Positions 52,468 to 61,139 are shown, counted from the first letter of the stretch. The stretch is 64,000 nt of DNA from JAEUMD01 sp050246945 (GCA_050246945.1 JBFWVC010000008.1:1-64000), one strand, 5' to 3'. Numbers and translations are program-made. The notes: generated by a model from the sequence alone, not told the origin.

Positions 52468-53497
52468 CGGACCATTCCAGACTGAAGGACACCGCTGCCG
52501 GGAGCGGCGGATGCTGACGGCAGCGCTCCAGCGCGACGGCAAGACGCAAGGCCCCAGGCGCACGCGGGTCGAAGGGATGGCGCGCTCCGGGATGGCGCGC
52601 GATCCGCCAGCGCGTCGCCGTCGCCGCGGTCGTCGCAGCGTGCGGGGATGTCAAAAGAAGGCAGGGTGTGCGATACCGCTCTGCTCTGAGCGAAAGGCGT
52701 CGCGCCGGCGTTAGCCCGACGTCGTCGACAATGCCGGCGACCAGGGCGAGCGCACCCGAGGCGAGCCCTTCCTCCATCGCCCACAGCGTTTCCTCGCGCC
52801 GTGCCGTCTCGACCACGATGACCCGTGCCGGATCGATCCCGAGATGCTTCAATCCCGGCGCATGAAGGCGTCCCAGCTCGCTGGCCGCATGCCGCGGCTG
52901 GCACCACAGCAGCGCAGATCCTTCGCCCATCTGCGCGGCATGCAACATCCGCCGCAGCGCAAGCCGCAATCCGAATGCCAGCGCCGCCGCCCAGTCACCC
53001 GCATGGCAGCCGCCCATCTCCGCAAGAGCCGGCTTCACCTCGTGCAGACTGTCGACGGCCAGCCCGCCCGGTCCCAGCGCACGGTCGACATCGTCAGCCC
53101 CCGAAGTCCAGTGTGGCACCAGCCTGTCTCGCTCCGCATCCGACGACACGCGCACAGTGCAGCCCGGCGTCCCTGCCAAACCAGCGATCCGCCGCAGTGC
53201 AGCCAGCCGCGCCGGCAAAGGTCCACCTCTGGCATTCGCCGCGTCGCAGACCTCGAAGCCGTCGCTGGAGGCCTCCCCTGCCGGAGGGGCATCGGGCAGG
53301 GGAGGCCGAGGCATCGCACGGGGAGACGAGGCCTCTGGATTCGGAAGGACCCGGGGTTCCAGCCAGGACGGAAGGGTCGCGACGGAAGAACCGGCCTGCC
53401 GCTCCTGGTCTAGCTGGAGCCGTGTCCGCTGCGCGCGAGCGCACGAGCGGGACCTCCTGAAACCTGAAATCGCATCCGAGCCGGGCATCACGCACAC
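52385..53497 (-). CDS. imuA: ImuA, RecA/SulA-like mutasome subunit
   Basis: 370 residues as an open frame from 53497; the true start may be later. RecA-like features are GADDVDRALGPGGLAVDSLH, EVKPA, then ALLWCQPRHAASELGRLHAP and RVIVVETARREETLWAMEEG. Family similarity begins near LPARLAALRRIAGL (about residue 93). The first 90 residues are low-complexity and contain a perfect DNA palindrome (53270-53307). ImuA is required for ImuB/DnaE2-dependent mutagenesis. It heads the operon. Confidence 0.88.
   Translation of the reverse strand: MCVMPGSDAISGFRRSRSCARAQRTRLQLDQERQAGSSVATLPSWLEPRVLPNPEASSPRAMPRPPLPDAPPAGEASSDGFEVCDAANARGGPLPARLAALRRIAGLAGTPGCTVRVSSDAERDRLVPHWTSGADDVDRALGPGGLAVDSLHEVKPALAEMGGCHAGDWAAALAFGLRLALRRMLHAAQMGEGSALLWCQPRHAASELGRLHAPGLKHLGIDPARVIVVETARREETLWAMEEGLASGALALVAGIVDDVGLTPARRLSLRAERYRTPCLLLTSPHAATTAATATRWRIARHPGARHPFDPRAPGALRLAVALERCRQHPPLPAAVSFSLEWSDEAFRFDMASGLADRADGPRERRRFAA
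53270..53307. repeat. Perfect palindrome inside the imuA reading frame
   Basis: GGCCTCCCCTGCC (53270-53282), a 12-nt loop and GGCAGGGGAGGCC (53295-53307). It is translated as PRPPLPDAPPAGEAS in the divergent N-terminal extension of ImuA. Confidence 0.85.
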
Positions 53498-54089
53498 CTG
53501 TCAAGAAGATCTGCCGCCCCTGAGATCGAGACCACCACGATCCGAGGCCACCAGGATTTGCAACCAACGCAGAAGACGGCCCTGCCTGCACCCGATCTGC
53601 GCGACAATGGCACCCCCCTCCGACGCAATGCCAAAACAGCGCCGCACGGGGTGAGCCTGCCCCGATCCCAAAAATTCGACCGTCCATAAGTTCTGCTTTT
53701 GTTCTAGCCGCAGAAGCAGCTGCCGTCAACAAAAAATGAGAACAAAAAAGGAATAAAAAATCGTCGTGGAAACGAAGCACAGCCGCGCCCCGGCCAGGAA
53801 AACAAGCGCAACGAACTGAAAATGAAGATGAAATAAGAATAACAATTCCCGGCGCAGCCACAAAACGCCACGCCACGACACCGCCCGAACGTGAACAAGG
53901 ACCCCCCGCGGCAAAATCTTGTTCGAACTGTGGCCCGCCTGCTCTGCCGCCGGGAAACGACGCGCGATATACGAACTGTAAACCATAACCGCGCAGCATG
54001 ACGCGGATCCGGGACAGGCCCTCGCTCGTTAACGAGCCGGAACCAGCCCCGCGACCGCGTAAACACGAGTACTACGGAGCCGCAAGGTA
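53498..54089. other. Divergent intergenic region, 592 bp
   Basis: It holds the LexA box for imuA and, near 54000-54089, the promoter region of the L,D-transpeptidase gene. The stretch 53725-53850 is unusually A-rich for this genome. The long minus-strand frames across it encode no recognisable protein. Confidence 0.55.
53690..53704 (-). promoter_or_regulatory. LexA (SOS) box upstream of imuA
   Basis: GTTCTGCTTTTGTTC matches the alphaproteobacterial LexA consensus GTTC-N7-GTTC exactly. It lies 193 bp before the imuA frame start, and DNA-damage control of imuA-imuB-dnaE2 is expected. Confidence 0.8.
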
Positions 54090-54806
54090 ATGACATCCGT
54101 TTCGAGCACTTTCCTGAAGACCTGCGCAGCCAGCGCCGCCGCTCTTCTCATGAGCACCACATTCACTGCCACCGCATCCGCGCAGGACTTTTTCTCGTTC
54201 CTCTGGGGCGGCGACGAAAAGCATGGTGGTGACCGCAAGAACGTCTCCTTCCCGAGCCAGTACAACGCGGGTCAGGTAATCGTGTCCTTCGGCGACCGCC
54301 GCCTCTACTGGATCGCGAAGAAGGGCCAGGCAATCTCCTATCCGATCGCCGTGCCGCGCGAACAGAGCCGCTGGCAGGGCGTCACGTCCGTCTCGATGAA
54401 GCGCGAAAATCCGTCGTGGACTCCCACGCCTGAGATGCGCCGCGAGAACCCGAAGCTGCCGACCTTCGTGCCCGGCGGCCACCCGATGAACCCGCTTGGC
54501 GTGCGCGCTCTTTACCTCGGTTCGTCCACCTACCGCATCCATGGCACCGACGCGCCGTGGACGATCGGTCAGGCGGTCTCCAAGGGCTGCATCCGCATGT
54601 ACAATGAGGACGTACTCGATCTTTATCCGCGCGTCCCGACCGGCACCCGCGTGACGGTAACGTGGGAGCGCTTCAAAACCGAACCGGGTGATTTCGCGCA
54701 GACCGACGCAGAGACCCGCGCCAATGAGGTCACCACCCGCCGCGCCAACTATGAGCGCCGCGCGTTCCGTCGCTACTCGCGCACCAACCGTGCTGATGTG
54801 AATTGA
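54090..54806 (+). CDS. L,D-transpeptidase (YkuD domain)
   Basis: 238 residues. A signal peptide ends near TATASAQ. The YkuD domain (about 55-200) has VIVSFGDRRLYWIAKKGQAI, NPLGVRALYLG and the catalytic motif HGTDAPWTIGQAVSKGCIRM, with His, the Ser-x-Gly-Cys nucleophile and Arg in place. It forms 3-3 crosslinks in peptidoglycan or anchors proteins to it in the periplasm. The C-terminal tail is Arg-rich. Confidence 0.94.
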   Translation: MTSVSSTFLKTCAASAAALLMSTTFTATASAQDFFSFLWGGDEKHGGDRKNVSFPSQYNAGQVIVSFGDRRLYWIAKKGQAISYPIAVPREQSRWQGVTSVSMKRENPSWTPTPEMRRENPKLPTFVPGGHPMNPLGVRALYLGSSTYRIHGTDAPWTIGQAVSKGCIRMYNEDVLDLYPRVPTGTRVTVTWERFKTEPGDFAQTDAETRANEVTTRRANYERRAFRRYSRTNRADVN

Positions 54807-54837
54807 CGCATTCGGCAGCGGGCAACCGACAAAAAGA

Positions 54838-54864
54838 GGCGGTCCTGCGGGGCCGCCTTTTTTG
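54838..54864 (+). terminator. Rho-independent terminator after the L,D-transpeptidase gene
   Basis: GGCGGTCC-TGCG-GGGCCGCC followed by TTTTTT. It lies about 30 bp after the stop. Confidence 0.85.
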
Positions 54865-54866
54865 CT

Positions 54867-55142
54867 TCAATGTTGACGCTCTTCGTGGTCAATCAGCAAC
54901 GCCTGACCGCCACGAGACAGCGCGCACCAGTCAGTCTTTTGCAAGCACCATTTAATGTAGATTCCCCCCTCGCCCCTCTTCAAGCTACCGACAACTTTGG
55001 ACGAAGTCTCAGGTCCTTCGTAAAGCTTCAGCACCCTGGTTCCGGTCACGCGGTACGGGATCTCCTCGGAAAACTCGTAGGCGAAAGACGATGATGAGCC
55101 TGCTAGAAAGATGACGGTCGCAACAAAAAATATCCTGGACAA
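54867..55142 (-). CDS. Small secreted protein with SH3-like fold (hypothetical)
   Basis: About 91 residues from a TTG with GGAG seven bases upstream (LSRIFFVATVIFLAGSSSSF is a clean signal peptide); a GTG at 55172 would add ten polar residues. The mature part TRVLKLYEGPETSSKVVGSL, then GIYIKWCLQKTDWCAL and LLIDHEE, resembles bacterial SH3b domains and has two cysteines. Function is unknown. Confidence 0.6.
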   Translation of the reverse strand: MSRIFFVATVIFLAGSSSSFAYEFSEEIPYRVTGTRVLKLYEGPETSSKVVGSLKRGEGGIYIKWCLQKTDWCALSRGGQALLIDHEERQH

Positions 55143-55168
55143 GGCGTTTCTCCAGCGGGTTGCATCAA

Positions 55169-55512
55169 TCACTCGTAATCATGCCCTTCGGCGATACACA
55201 CGACACGGGTCAACACCGTGCACGAAGCCGTACACGTGCCGCCATCGCCCAGCCGCTTGGCATGGAAGGCGCCGAACTTGTTCGTGACATTAAATGCGGA
55301 AGCAAACGCATAGCCATTCATCTTGCAGAACGCGTTTGCCTGTTGCTGCGAATTGCAGCTGCCTGGAAAGGAATAACAACCATCGAGCTTTTTTGAGCCC
55401 ACCTTCGGGTTATTGTAGTCTTGGAGAACTTGTCGGCCTGCGCCGCGCCGGCCATGGCGGACACCGACAGCAAACCGCTAGCGAGCGCGAATAGGAAAGA
55501 CTTGCGTGACAT
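55169..55512 (-). pseudogene. Small secreted Cys-rich protein gene with a frameshift
   Basis: A clear signal peptide begins at 55512 (MSRKSFLFALASGLLSVSAM, AGAAQADKFS). The same frame then soon becomes non-homologous. Shifting by one base near 55420 restores a Cys-rich reading: DYNNPKVGSKKLDGC, then YSFPGSCNSQQQANAFCK and a terminal VVCIAEGHDYE. A single missing base is the simplest explanation. Alternatively the downstream part starts at its own GTG (55402) without a signal. Confidence 0.55.
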
Positions 55513-55584
55513 GGGCTTCAATCCTGATTGACGGAGCGGCAAAGTAGAAACCTTCCCGCCCCAACGTGAAAAATCCAAAGCGGA

Positions 55585-55854
55585 TCACTCGCAGCGCTTC
55601 GAGCAACCGTAATTGCTTGTCTTCACTTTCAAACCATCGCTGATTGTATAGTTGCAGCCCTGTGGCTGGCCGCCGGGTATGTTTCCGAATGTGGAATTCT
55701 TTAGCCGGCAAACCTGCCCGTCGATGACAAGCACGTGTTAGCCGCCGTTGCCGCCGTATTTGCCGCTGAGCCCCATCTGGACGCGAACAGAATCAGCCAG
55801 GACAGGGGACGAGAGAAAGGCGAGCCCAAGGGCGGCGAGAACGATTTTCTTCAT
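55585..55854 (-). pseudogene. Small secreted Cys-rich protein gene interrupted by an in-frame TAA
   Basis: MKKIVLAALGLAFLSSPVLA at 55854 is a textbook signal peptide, followed by DSVRVQMGLSGKYGGNGG and TAA at 55738-55740. The same frame continues for about 50 codons (HVLVIDGQVCRLKNSTFGN, then QGCNYTISDGL and SNYGCSKRCE) to a TGA. It contains five cysteines. Either a nonsense mutation or a 38-residue peptide with accidental downstream openness. Confidence 0.55.
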
Positions 55855-56212
55855 GGCAACAATCCCTACTCAAATGCGATGGTTCCGACAGAATGCTGAC
55901 GCAACAATGCCAGAATTTGCTTTCGCACATGGATACTGCCTGAATGAGTTTGGTTAGCGGAGGCAAGGCAGGTAGCAGCACGGAAAAATGGCGGCAGGGC
56001 ATCACGAAAATCACGGAAAAAACCAGTAAAACTCCTGGTGCAAATGCCCATTAGCTTGAGGCGCAGCGTACCCGTCGGGACCAAAGGCGGAAGGACGTCG
56101 TGCTGCAACAAGTACAGCCCGTGGTATTGTCCGGCGTCCCGCTTCGAATTGACCAGCACTCGTAAAACCGGTGTCGCGCCCGCCTAACCCGCTCTTGCAA
56201 CGCACCCACCGC
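55855..56212. other. Intergenic region, 358 bp
   Basis: It is downstream of znuA and upstream of the broken small secreted-protein genes. No convincing gene or repeat was seen. Confidence 0.45.
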
Positions 56213-57241
56213 TCACTTGCCCAAACACTCCTCCAACCCCTTTGCGAGCCCGCGCATCAGGGCGGCGTATTGTCCAGGGCCGGCAGGAATATCCAAGCCG
56301 ATCGGATCGAGCGTACCCGCCTTCGCTTGCGAACCCTCGATCACGCTGGCGACAATGCGCGGCGAGAATTGAGGCTCTGCGAAAACGCAACCGGCCCCTG
56401 TTTCGGCCAGCGTTTCGCGAATTTCCGAAAGCCTCCGCGCCGAAGGCTTTACCTCCGGGCTGAGCGTTATGGCACCTGCGGCCTGCAGTCCGAAATGCCG
56501 CTCGAAATATTGATACGCATCGTGGAATACGACGAACGGCTTACCGGCAATCGGCGCAAGGCCGGCGCGCAGCTCCGCATCGAGCGCCTCGATATGGCTG
56601 GTCGCCTTCGCTACGTTGGCGGCGAGCCTTTCCTTCAGTTGCGGATGTCGCGAACCCAGGACATCGGCAATGTACTGCGCAATCGCTATTGCGTTGTCCG
56701 GATCGAGCCAGATGTGCCCATCCATTCCGCCCGCGTCATGATCACGATCGAGCTCATCCTTGTCGCCATGATCTTGACCTTCGCCGGTCTTGGTTTCCGA
56801 ATGACCGTGATCGTGCGCATCGCCGTGCTCGTGCGCCTCGAAACGCGATCCGCGCCTCGTCTCCAGCAATTTGACACCCGGTGCCTCGACGAGAGTGACC
56901 AGCGTCGTAGCGGCAGGCAGCGTTTCCGCAAGTCTGACCGTGAATGGCTCCACCGACGGCCCGACACGCACGACCACGTCTGCACCGCTGAGCGCCTTCG
57001 CATCGGACGGCCGCAACGCAAACGCATGAGGTGAGGCCTGCCCTTCGATCAGCAGAGTAGGCGTGCCGAGACCGTCAATGACCTGCGCGACGAGAGAATG
57101 TATGGGCTTGATCGTCACGACCACGTTCAGATTGTCGGACTGCGCCGCTGCAGAGGACCCATTGAAGACCGACAGGTTGCCCGCGAAGACCAACCCGAGA
57201 GCAATCGAACCCAGCCACCCCCGCAAATCGCCGAAGCCCAT
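56213..57241 (-). CDS. znuA: Zinc ABC transporter substrate-binding protein
   Basis: 342 residues from the ATG of MGFGDLRGWLG; the longer frame upstream has no family match. After a signal peptide (to about SSAAAQ) come VVTIKPIHSLVAQVIDGLGT, LIEGQASPHAFALRPSDAKA with the first zinc histidine, and a His/Asp-rich loop (HEHGDAHDHGHSETK) specific for zinc binders. GHIWLDPDNAI and FVVFHDAYQYFERHF carry further histidine ligands. It captures periplasmic zinc. No znuB or znuC lies nearby. A Zur-like site is upstream. Confidence 0.94.
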   Translation of the reverse strand: MGFGDLRGWLGSIALGLVFAGNLSVFNGSSAAAQSDNLNVVVTIKPIHSLVAQVIDGLGTPTLLIEGQASPHAFALRPSDAKALSGADVVVRVGPSVEPFTVRLAETLPAATTLVTLVEAPGVKLLETRRGSRFEAHEHGDAHDHGHSETKTGEGQDHGDKDELDRDHDAGGMDGHIWLDPDNAIAIAQYIADVLGSRHPQLKERLAANVAKATSHIEALDAELRAGLAPIAGKPFVVFHDAYQYFERHFGLQAAGAITLSPEVKPSARRLSEIRETLAETGAGCVFAEPQFSPRIVASVIEGSQAKAGTLDPIGLDIPAGPGQYAALMRGLAKGLEECLGK

Positions 57242-57461
57242 CTTGCAGATCCCTCTTCTTGTTGCCGCGTCCCACGCCGGCACACGCGTCTGAATCTCCT
57301 TGCACAGCGGACTGCAGCACCGCAGCTTCGGTGCATCCCACACGTCCAAAACCCGGCGCCACTGCCGCACGCATGACGCGTACCAATCTGATGGCCCGTG
57401 CGGCCCTGCCGTAGACCCGCTCGTGATCCTCCCGCCACCTCGCCACCTCGCCCGCGAAGCG

Positions 57462-57475
57462 GATGTTATATCATC
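57462..57475. promoter_or_regulatory. Zur-like operator GATGTTATATCATC
   Basis: A near-palindrome similar to the Zur core (TGTTATA-ACAT type), 221 bp before the znuA start. A weaker look-alike with GCGTTATAC is at about 57503. Placement fits zinc repression of znuA and perhaps the divergent DUF1007 gene. Confidence 0.5.
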
Positions 57476-57720
57476 TGCATCTGACCACAAGGCACAGTCA
57501 TGCGTTATACCGTCTTGCGTAATGCTGCCGCAGTCCGCCAAGGACGCAATGAAATCCCGAATGACTACATACGCTTGATCGCCATTGTCGCGCCCGCTTT
57601 CACAGACATCGTCAAACGGGCGCGGTTCTGTGATTTGCCCTGAACCTGCGTCCTAGTCCAATGAGACTCGGTCTACGTTCCTCCCGAAGTACCTGGCCCT
57701 CCCCCTGTATGGATCAAACC

Positions 57721-58395
57721 ATGATACGCATGCGCCAATTGAAGAGCCCCGCGTCTGCCCTATGCCTCGTCGTGGCGCTTGCAACCCAGGCACCGGGCCC
57801 GGCGGATGCCCATCCCCACGTCTGGGTAACGGTCGAGACGACAGTGAATTACGAGCGCGGCGCCGTAACCAGCTTCACGCAGAAATGGACGTTTGATGAA
57901 ATGTACGCGGCAATGGCCATACAGGGCCTCGATGCCAACAACGACGGCCAGTACGACCGCAAGGAACTGGCAGAACTGGCCCAGGTCAATATCGACGGAT
58001 TGAAGGAATTCGACTACTTCACCTTCCCGAAGCTCGGCGATGCACCACTGAAACTGGCTGACCCGAAGGACTATTGGCTGGAATACACGAACGGCCAGCT
58101 TTCGCTGCACATGACGATGCCGCTCGACCAGCCCGTGCTCGCCGAAGCGGAAGGTCTGAGTTTCGCCGTATATGACCCGAGCTTCTTCATCTCCTTCGAG
58201 TTTGCAAAGGAGAACGCTGTCAAGCTCGCCAACGCACCGGCGGGTTGCCAGGCAAAGATCTCGGTCCCTAAGGAGGACGAAGAGCTGGCAAAACGACTGG
58301 CCGAGGCTGCCCAGGTGGATGCCTCGGGAAGTGTCGGCACGGACCTTGGCTTCGCCGTTGCCAAGACCATCGTGCTCAGCTGCCCGAAGACATGA
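57721..58395 (+). CDS. DUF1007-family periplasmic protein
   Basis: About 224 residues from the ATG at 57721 (57709 and 57730 are alternatives). The signal peptide LCLVVALATQAPGPADA is followed by mature HPHVWVTVETTVNYERGAVT, the diagnostic start of DUF1007. An EF-hand-like LDANNDGQYDRKEL follows. Such proteins usually accompany NicO/RcnA-type nickel-cobalt transporters and may bind metal in the periplasm. Here the neighbour is znuA. Confidence 0.88.
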   Translation: MIRMRQLKSPASALCLVVALATQAPGPADAHPHVWVTVETTVNYERGAVTSFTQKWTFDEMYAAMAIQGLDANNDGQYDRKELAELAQVNIDGLKEFDYFTFPKLGDAPLKLADPKDYWLEYTNGQLSLHMTMPLDQPVLAEAEGLSFAVYDPSFFISFEFAKENAVKLANAPAGCQAKISVPKEDEELAKRLAEAAQVDASGSVGTDLGFAVAKTIVLSCPKT

Positions 58396-58402
58396 CACTG
58401 AT

Positions 58403-58594
58403 ATGAGCCAACCGTTCACTGCGATGTGGGCGTTGACAGCGGGGCTGCTGGTTTTCGTGGCGACCCCGGCGTTGATGCAGGTTCACGACCCCGCGTTGTC
58501 AGGGGCCCTTCGACCGCTTCCAGTCTCGGCCCATTGCCATCCAGCGCAAAGCGCATCGTCCAGGCAGACGGCCCTGGCGGCACTGTTTCGGTGA
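58403..58594 (+). CDS. 63-residue hypothetical protein downstream of DUF1007
   Basis: It starts 7 bp after the DUF1007 stop. The N-terminus MSQPFTAMWALTAGLLVFVA is a signal or membrane segment; the rest, including HCHPAQSASS, is short. A NicO-type transporter gene is commonly found at this position in other genomes; this could be its remnant or an unrelated small protein. Evidence for expression is only its coupling. Confidence 0.4.
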   Translation: MSQPFTAMWALTAGLLVFVATPALMQVHDPALSGALRPLPVSAHCHPAQSASSRQTALAALFR

Positions 58595-58777
58595 CTGCCC
58601 GCGGCTTTGTCTTCTTCGACGGACCGCTTCAGCCCGCAATGCCTTTCTGACCGGCCCCAAACGCACATCGCGTTAACCTTGACGAAAGGTTACGCGCTGT
58701 CGCGGCACGTCCCATCCCCACAACGGCCCGCGACTTGGATGAGCGATACCAGCTCATCATTTCGGCACGAGGCTGCC

Positions 58778-59269
58778 ATGTCTGCCAAGCACCAGGAACT
58801 TCCCGCGCAAAGCCACGAACGCAAGCGGTACGCCCCGCGCATCACCGCTCGGGCGCGCGTTGCCGCGTCGCTCGTACTGCTGATCGCGCCGGTGTCGTTC
58901 GCCACCGCGCCCCGCGCCGAGGCTGCTCGAGACGCCGACACGGCGCCCAATTCGACCATCACCGGCGAACAGCCCGCGTCCAATCTGCAGCTCGTCGTGC
59001 TCGAAGCACCGGGCTGCACGTACTGCAGCATGTTCCGCCGCTACGTGGTGCCCGCCTACCAGACCTCGCCCAAGAGCCGCACTCTGCCGTTGAAATTCAT
59101 CGATTTGAACGACAAGGCCTACGACGATCTGGGTCTCGATAGTCCTGTCGACATGGTCCCGACCACTGTCCTGATGCAGAACAATCGCGAAGTCGGCCGG
59201 ATTCCGGGCTACGTCGGGCCCGAAAACTTCTTCCACGCCGTCAACCACCTAATGGGTCGCGTCAACTGA
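58778..59269 (+). CDS. Periplasmic thioredoxin-fold protein (SoxS-like)
   Basis: 163 residues from the ATG after GAGG. An N-terminal helix (residues 27-48) is a signal or anchor. The thioredoxin-like domain has LVVLEAPGCTYCSMFRRYVV with a CTYC redox motif, LKFIDLNDKAYDDLG, the cis-proline region DMVPTTVLMQNN and GRIPGYVGPENFF. This resembles the SoxS/SoxW-like reductants of periplasmic sulfur enzymes, but no sox genes are here. It probably reduces disulfides of an unknown partner. Confidence 0.8.
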   Translation: MSAKHQELPAQSHERKRYAPRITARARVAASLVLLIAPVSFATAPRAEAARDADTAPNSTITGEQPASNLQLVVLEAPGCTYCSMFRRYVVPAYQTSPKSRTLPLKFIDLNDKAYDDLGLDSPVDMVPTTVLMQNNREVGRIPGYVGPENFFHAVNHLMGRVN

Positions 59270-59373
59270 TCGGCAAATGCGGCCACAACGAGCGCCGACC
59301 GGTACGGCCGGGTCATTGTCATGATCCGGCCGTTACGCTTTGATACCGCTCACTCCTCCCACGGAGACAGAGC

Positions 59374-60486
59374 ATGGACCGCCGCAATTTTCTGAAGAGA
59401 TCGGGCGCCGCCACCCTCGGACTTGGCACCGCCGCCGCACTGGCTGCGAACGGAGCAAAGGCTGCAGACGATGCCGCAGCGCTGTCGGCGCCGAGCATCG
59501 TGCCGCGGCGGCGTGCGCTCCGCTTGGTGAGCCTGTGGTCCGATTCGGTGTCGGGACCAGCCGATCACATCCATAGGCTCGCCAGACGCATCGGCGCGGC
59601 CACCGACGGTCGCTGGGTCGTCGAGATCGACGAGATGAAAGCGACCGGCGTCGATGCCTTCAAGACCGTGATGACCGGCGATGCCGACCTATATGCCGGC
59701 CACGAGCATGCGCACCGCACGCTGCACCCCGCGTTCTCATACTTCGCCGGCCTCCCATGCCGCACAGGGATCGACATCGACCATCTCAACGCGTGGCTCG
59801 CGGCGGCAGGCGGACAGGAGCTGTGGGACGCGCTCGCAGGCGAGTTCAACATGAAGGGCCTCGTCATCGGCCATTCAGGAACGCCACACGGTCTCTTCAC
59901 CCGCTCGCCCGTCGGCACTCGTACCGACTTGCACGCCAAACGCATTGCAGTGACCGGTCTGGCCGCCGAAGTCCTCGAAGCTGTTGATGCCCGACCCGTC
60001 GACGGAATCATTCCTTCCATTGCCGCCATGAGCGACGACGACGCTCTCGATGGTGTTGAGCTGCATGGGCCGACGTTTGCCACAGGCCATGGGCAACCGG
60101 GGATTCTCCATTCGTCCTTCCCGCACCGACTGTCGCCAGGCCTCAGCGACACTGGCCATGCAATCACGCTCGGCTTGCGCCGCAGCTTATGGGACGGTCT
60201 TGCATTGAGCGAGCGCATCATGCTGTCGGCGCTTGCGAGCGAAGCCTTCGCCGCAAGCCGCGCCGACGCTATGGCGCATGTACGTGCGTTCGACAAGACG
60301 CACGATACCGCACGCAACGAGAGAACTGATTTGCGTGCGCCACGCAGGGACCCTGTTGCCGACGAGTTGTCTCATATCGCCGCCACCATTGTCGCCGACC
60401 TGAGCGGGCACGACACCCACTCCGCCCGAATCAATGCGAGCTACATGGTTTTCAAGGGCCACCCGCACGCTCCCCCGACTGCCTAA
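59374..60486 (+). CDS. TRAP transporter substrate-binding protein (DctP-like), Tat-exported, orphan
   Basis: 370 residues. The twin-arginine signal DRRNFLKRSGAATLGLGTAA is followed by an AKA cleavage site. The body resembles DctP-type receptors: RLARRIGAATDGRWVVEIDE, DADLYAGHEHAHRTLHPAFS, LNAWLAAAGGQELWDAL and FNMKGLVIGHSGTPHGLFTR. No DctQ or DctM membrane genes are adjacent on either side. The C-terminal 60 residues (after LASEAFAASRADAM) diverge from family norms. The ligand is unknown. Confidence 0.72.
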   Translation: MDRRNFLKRSGAATLGLGTAAALAANGAKAADDAAALSAPSIVPRRRALRLVSLWSDSVSGPADHIHRLARRIGAATDGRWVVEIDEMKATGVDAFKTVMTGDADLYAGHEHAHRTLHPAFSYFAGLPCRTGIDIDHLNAWLAAAGGQELWDALAGEFNMKGLVIGHSGTPHGLFTRSPVGTRTDLHAKRIAVTGLAAEVLEAVDARPVDGIIPSIAAMSDDDALDGVELHGPTFATGHGQPGILHSSFPHRLSPGLSDTGHAITLGLRRSLWDGLALSERIMLSALASEAFAASRADAMAHVRAFDKTHDTARNERTDLRAPRRDPVADELSHIAATIVADLSGHDTHSARINASYMVFKGHPHAPPTA

Positions 60487-60791
60487 CGAGGATTGGAGCG
60501 GACTGCGCCACATCTGTTCTTGCACCGGCGCACTGCGGCCAACCAATGGGCGGACTAAACGTTTGGCCCAACGCGAAAAATCATCTGGCGCCGCGAGGCC
60601 GTAATCCCACGGGCAAGCGCATTGAACGCTGCCGCACATCAGTTTTCGCGCTTCAAGCATCCCCCACCCCTTAATTTTCTCACGTCCAAGCGCTATGACC
60701 AGACGCGGACGGACGGTAAGGTGCATGCGTGCATCGCACGTGTTTGCCGCTCTGCAAAATGACTCAAGACTCGAATACGGGAGATCCGAGA
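60487..60791. other. Intergenic region, 305 bp
   Basis: I see no gene, repeat or strong hairpin. It should contain the DUF2853 promoter. Confidence 0.4.
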
Positions 60792-61112
60792 ATGAGCACC
60801 GAATATGTGGACGACCTCAAGCGCTACGTCCCCGGCGCCAACGAGAAGGCGGTAGCCGGCATCGTCAAACATTTGGGGATTGCGCTAAAGAGCAAGGACG
60901 CTTCCCTCGTCTCCTGCTCCAGCAAGGATGAGCTCGACCGTGTTCGCGACAGCTGGTGCAAGAAAAAGCTGGGCCTCGGCGACGACAAGGCTATCGACGC
61001 AGCCATCAAGGAGGTCTGCGAGAAGATGAAGGGTGACAAGCAGAAGCACCGCGTCACCTTTTATTATCTGCTCGCAGAGAAATTCGGCAAGGTCGACGCG
61101 CTCGCGGGCTGA
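60792..61112 (+). CDS. DUF2853-family protein
   Basis: 106 residues from the ATG of MSTEYVDDLKRY (GGGAGA upstream). It matches DUF2853 throughout: AVAGIVKHLGIALKSKDASL, VSCSSKDELDRVRDSWCKKK and the ending HRVTFYYLLAEKFGK. Small, helical, soluble. Function is unknown. It is followed by its own terminator, so it is monocistronic. Confidence 0.92.
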   Translation: MSTEYVDDLKRYVPGANEKAVAGIVKHLGIALKSKDASLVSCSSKDELDRVRDSWCKKKLGLGDDKAIDAAIKEVCEKMKGDKQKHRVTFYYLLAEKFGKVDALAG

Positions 61113-61139
61113 AGCCTCGACACGCTCCGGCAACATGAG

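Noticed and set aside
50371..52485. 704-codon plus-strand frame opposite imuB
   Set aside because: Arg/Pro/His-rich shadow of imuB with no recognisable domain.
53726..53986. Minus-strand open frame with a hydrophobic, Phe-rich C-terminal half
   Set aside because: It arises from the A-rich plus strand; no ribosome binding site and no family-like pattern.
56171..57034. Plus-strand open frame opposite znuA
   Set aside because: Antisense shadow of znuA; no signal or family pattern.
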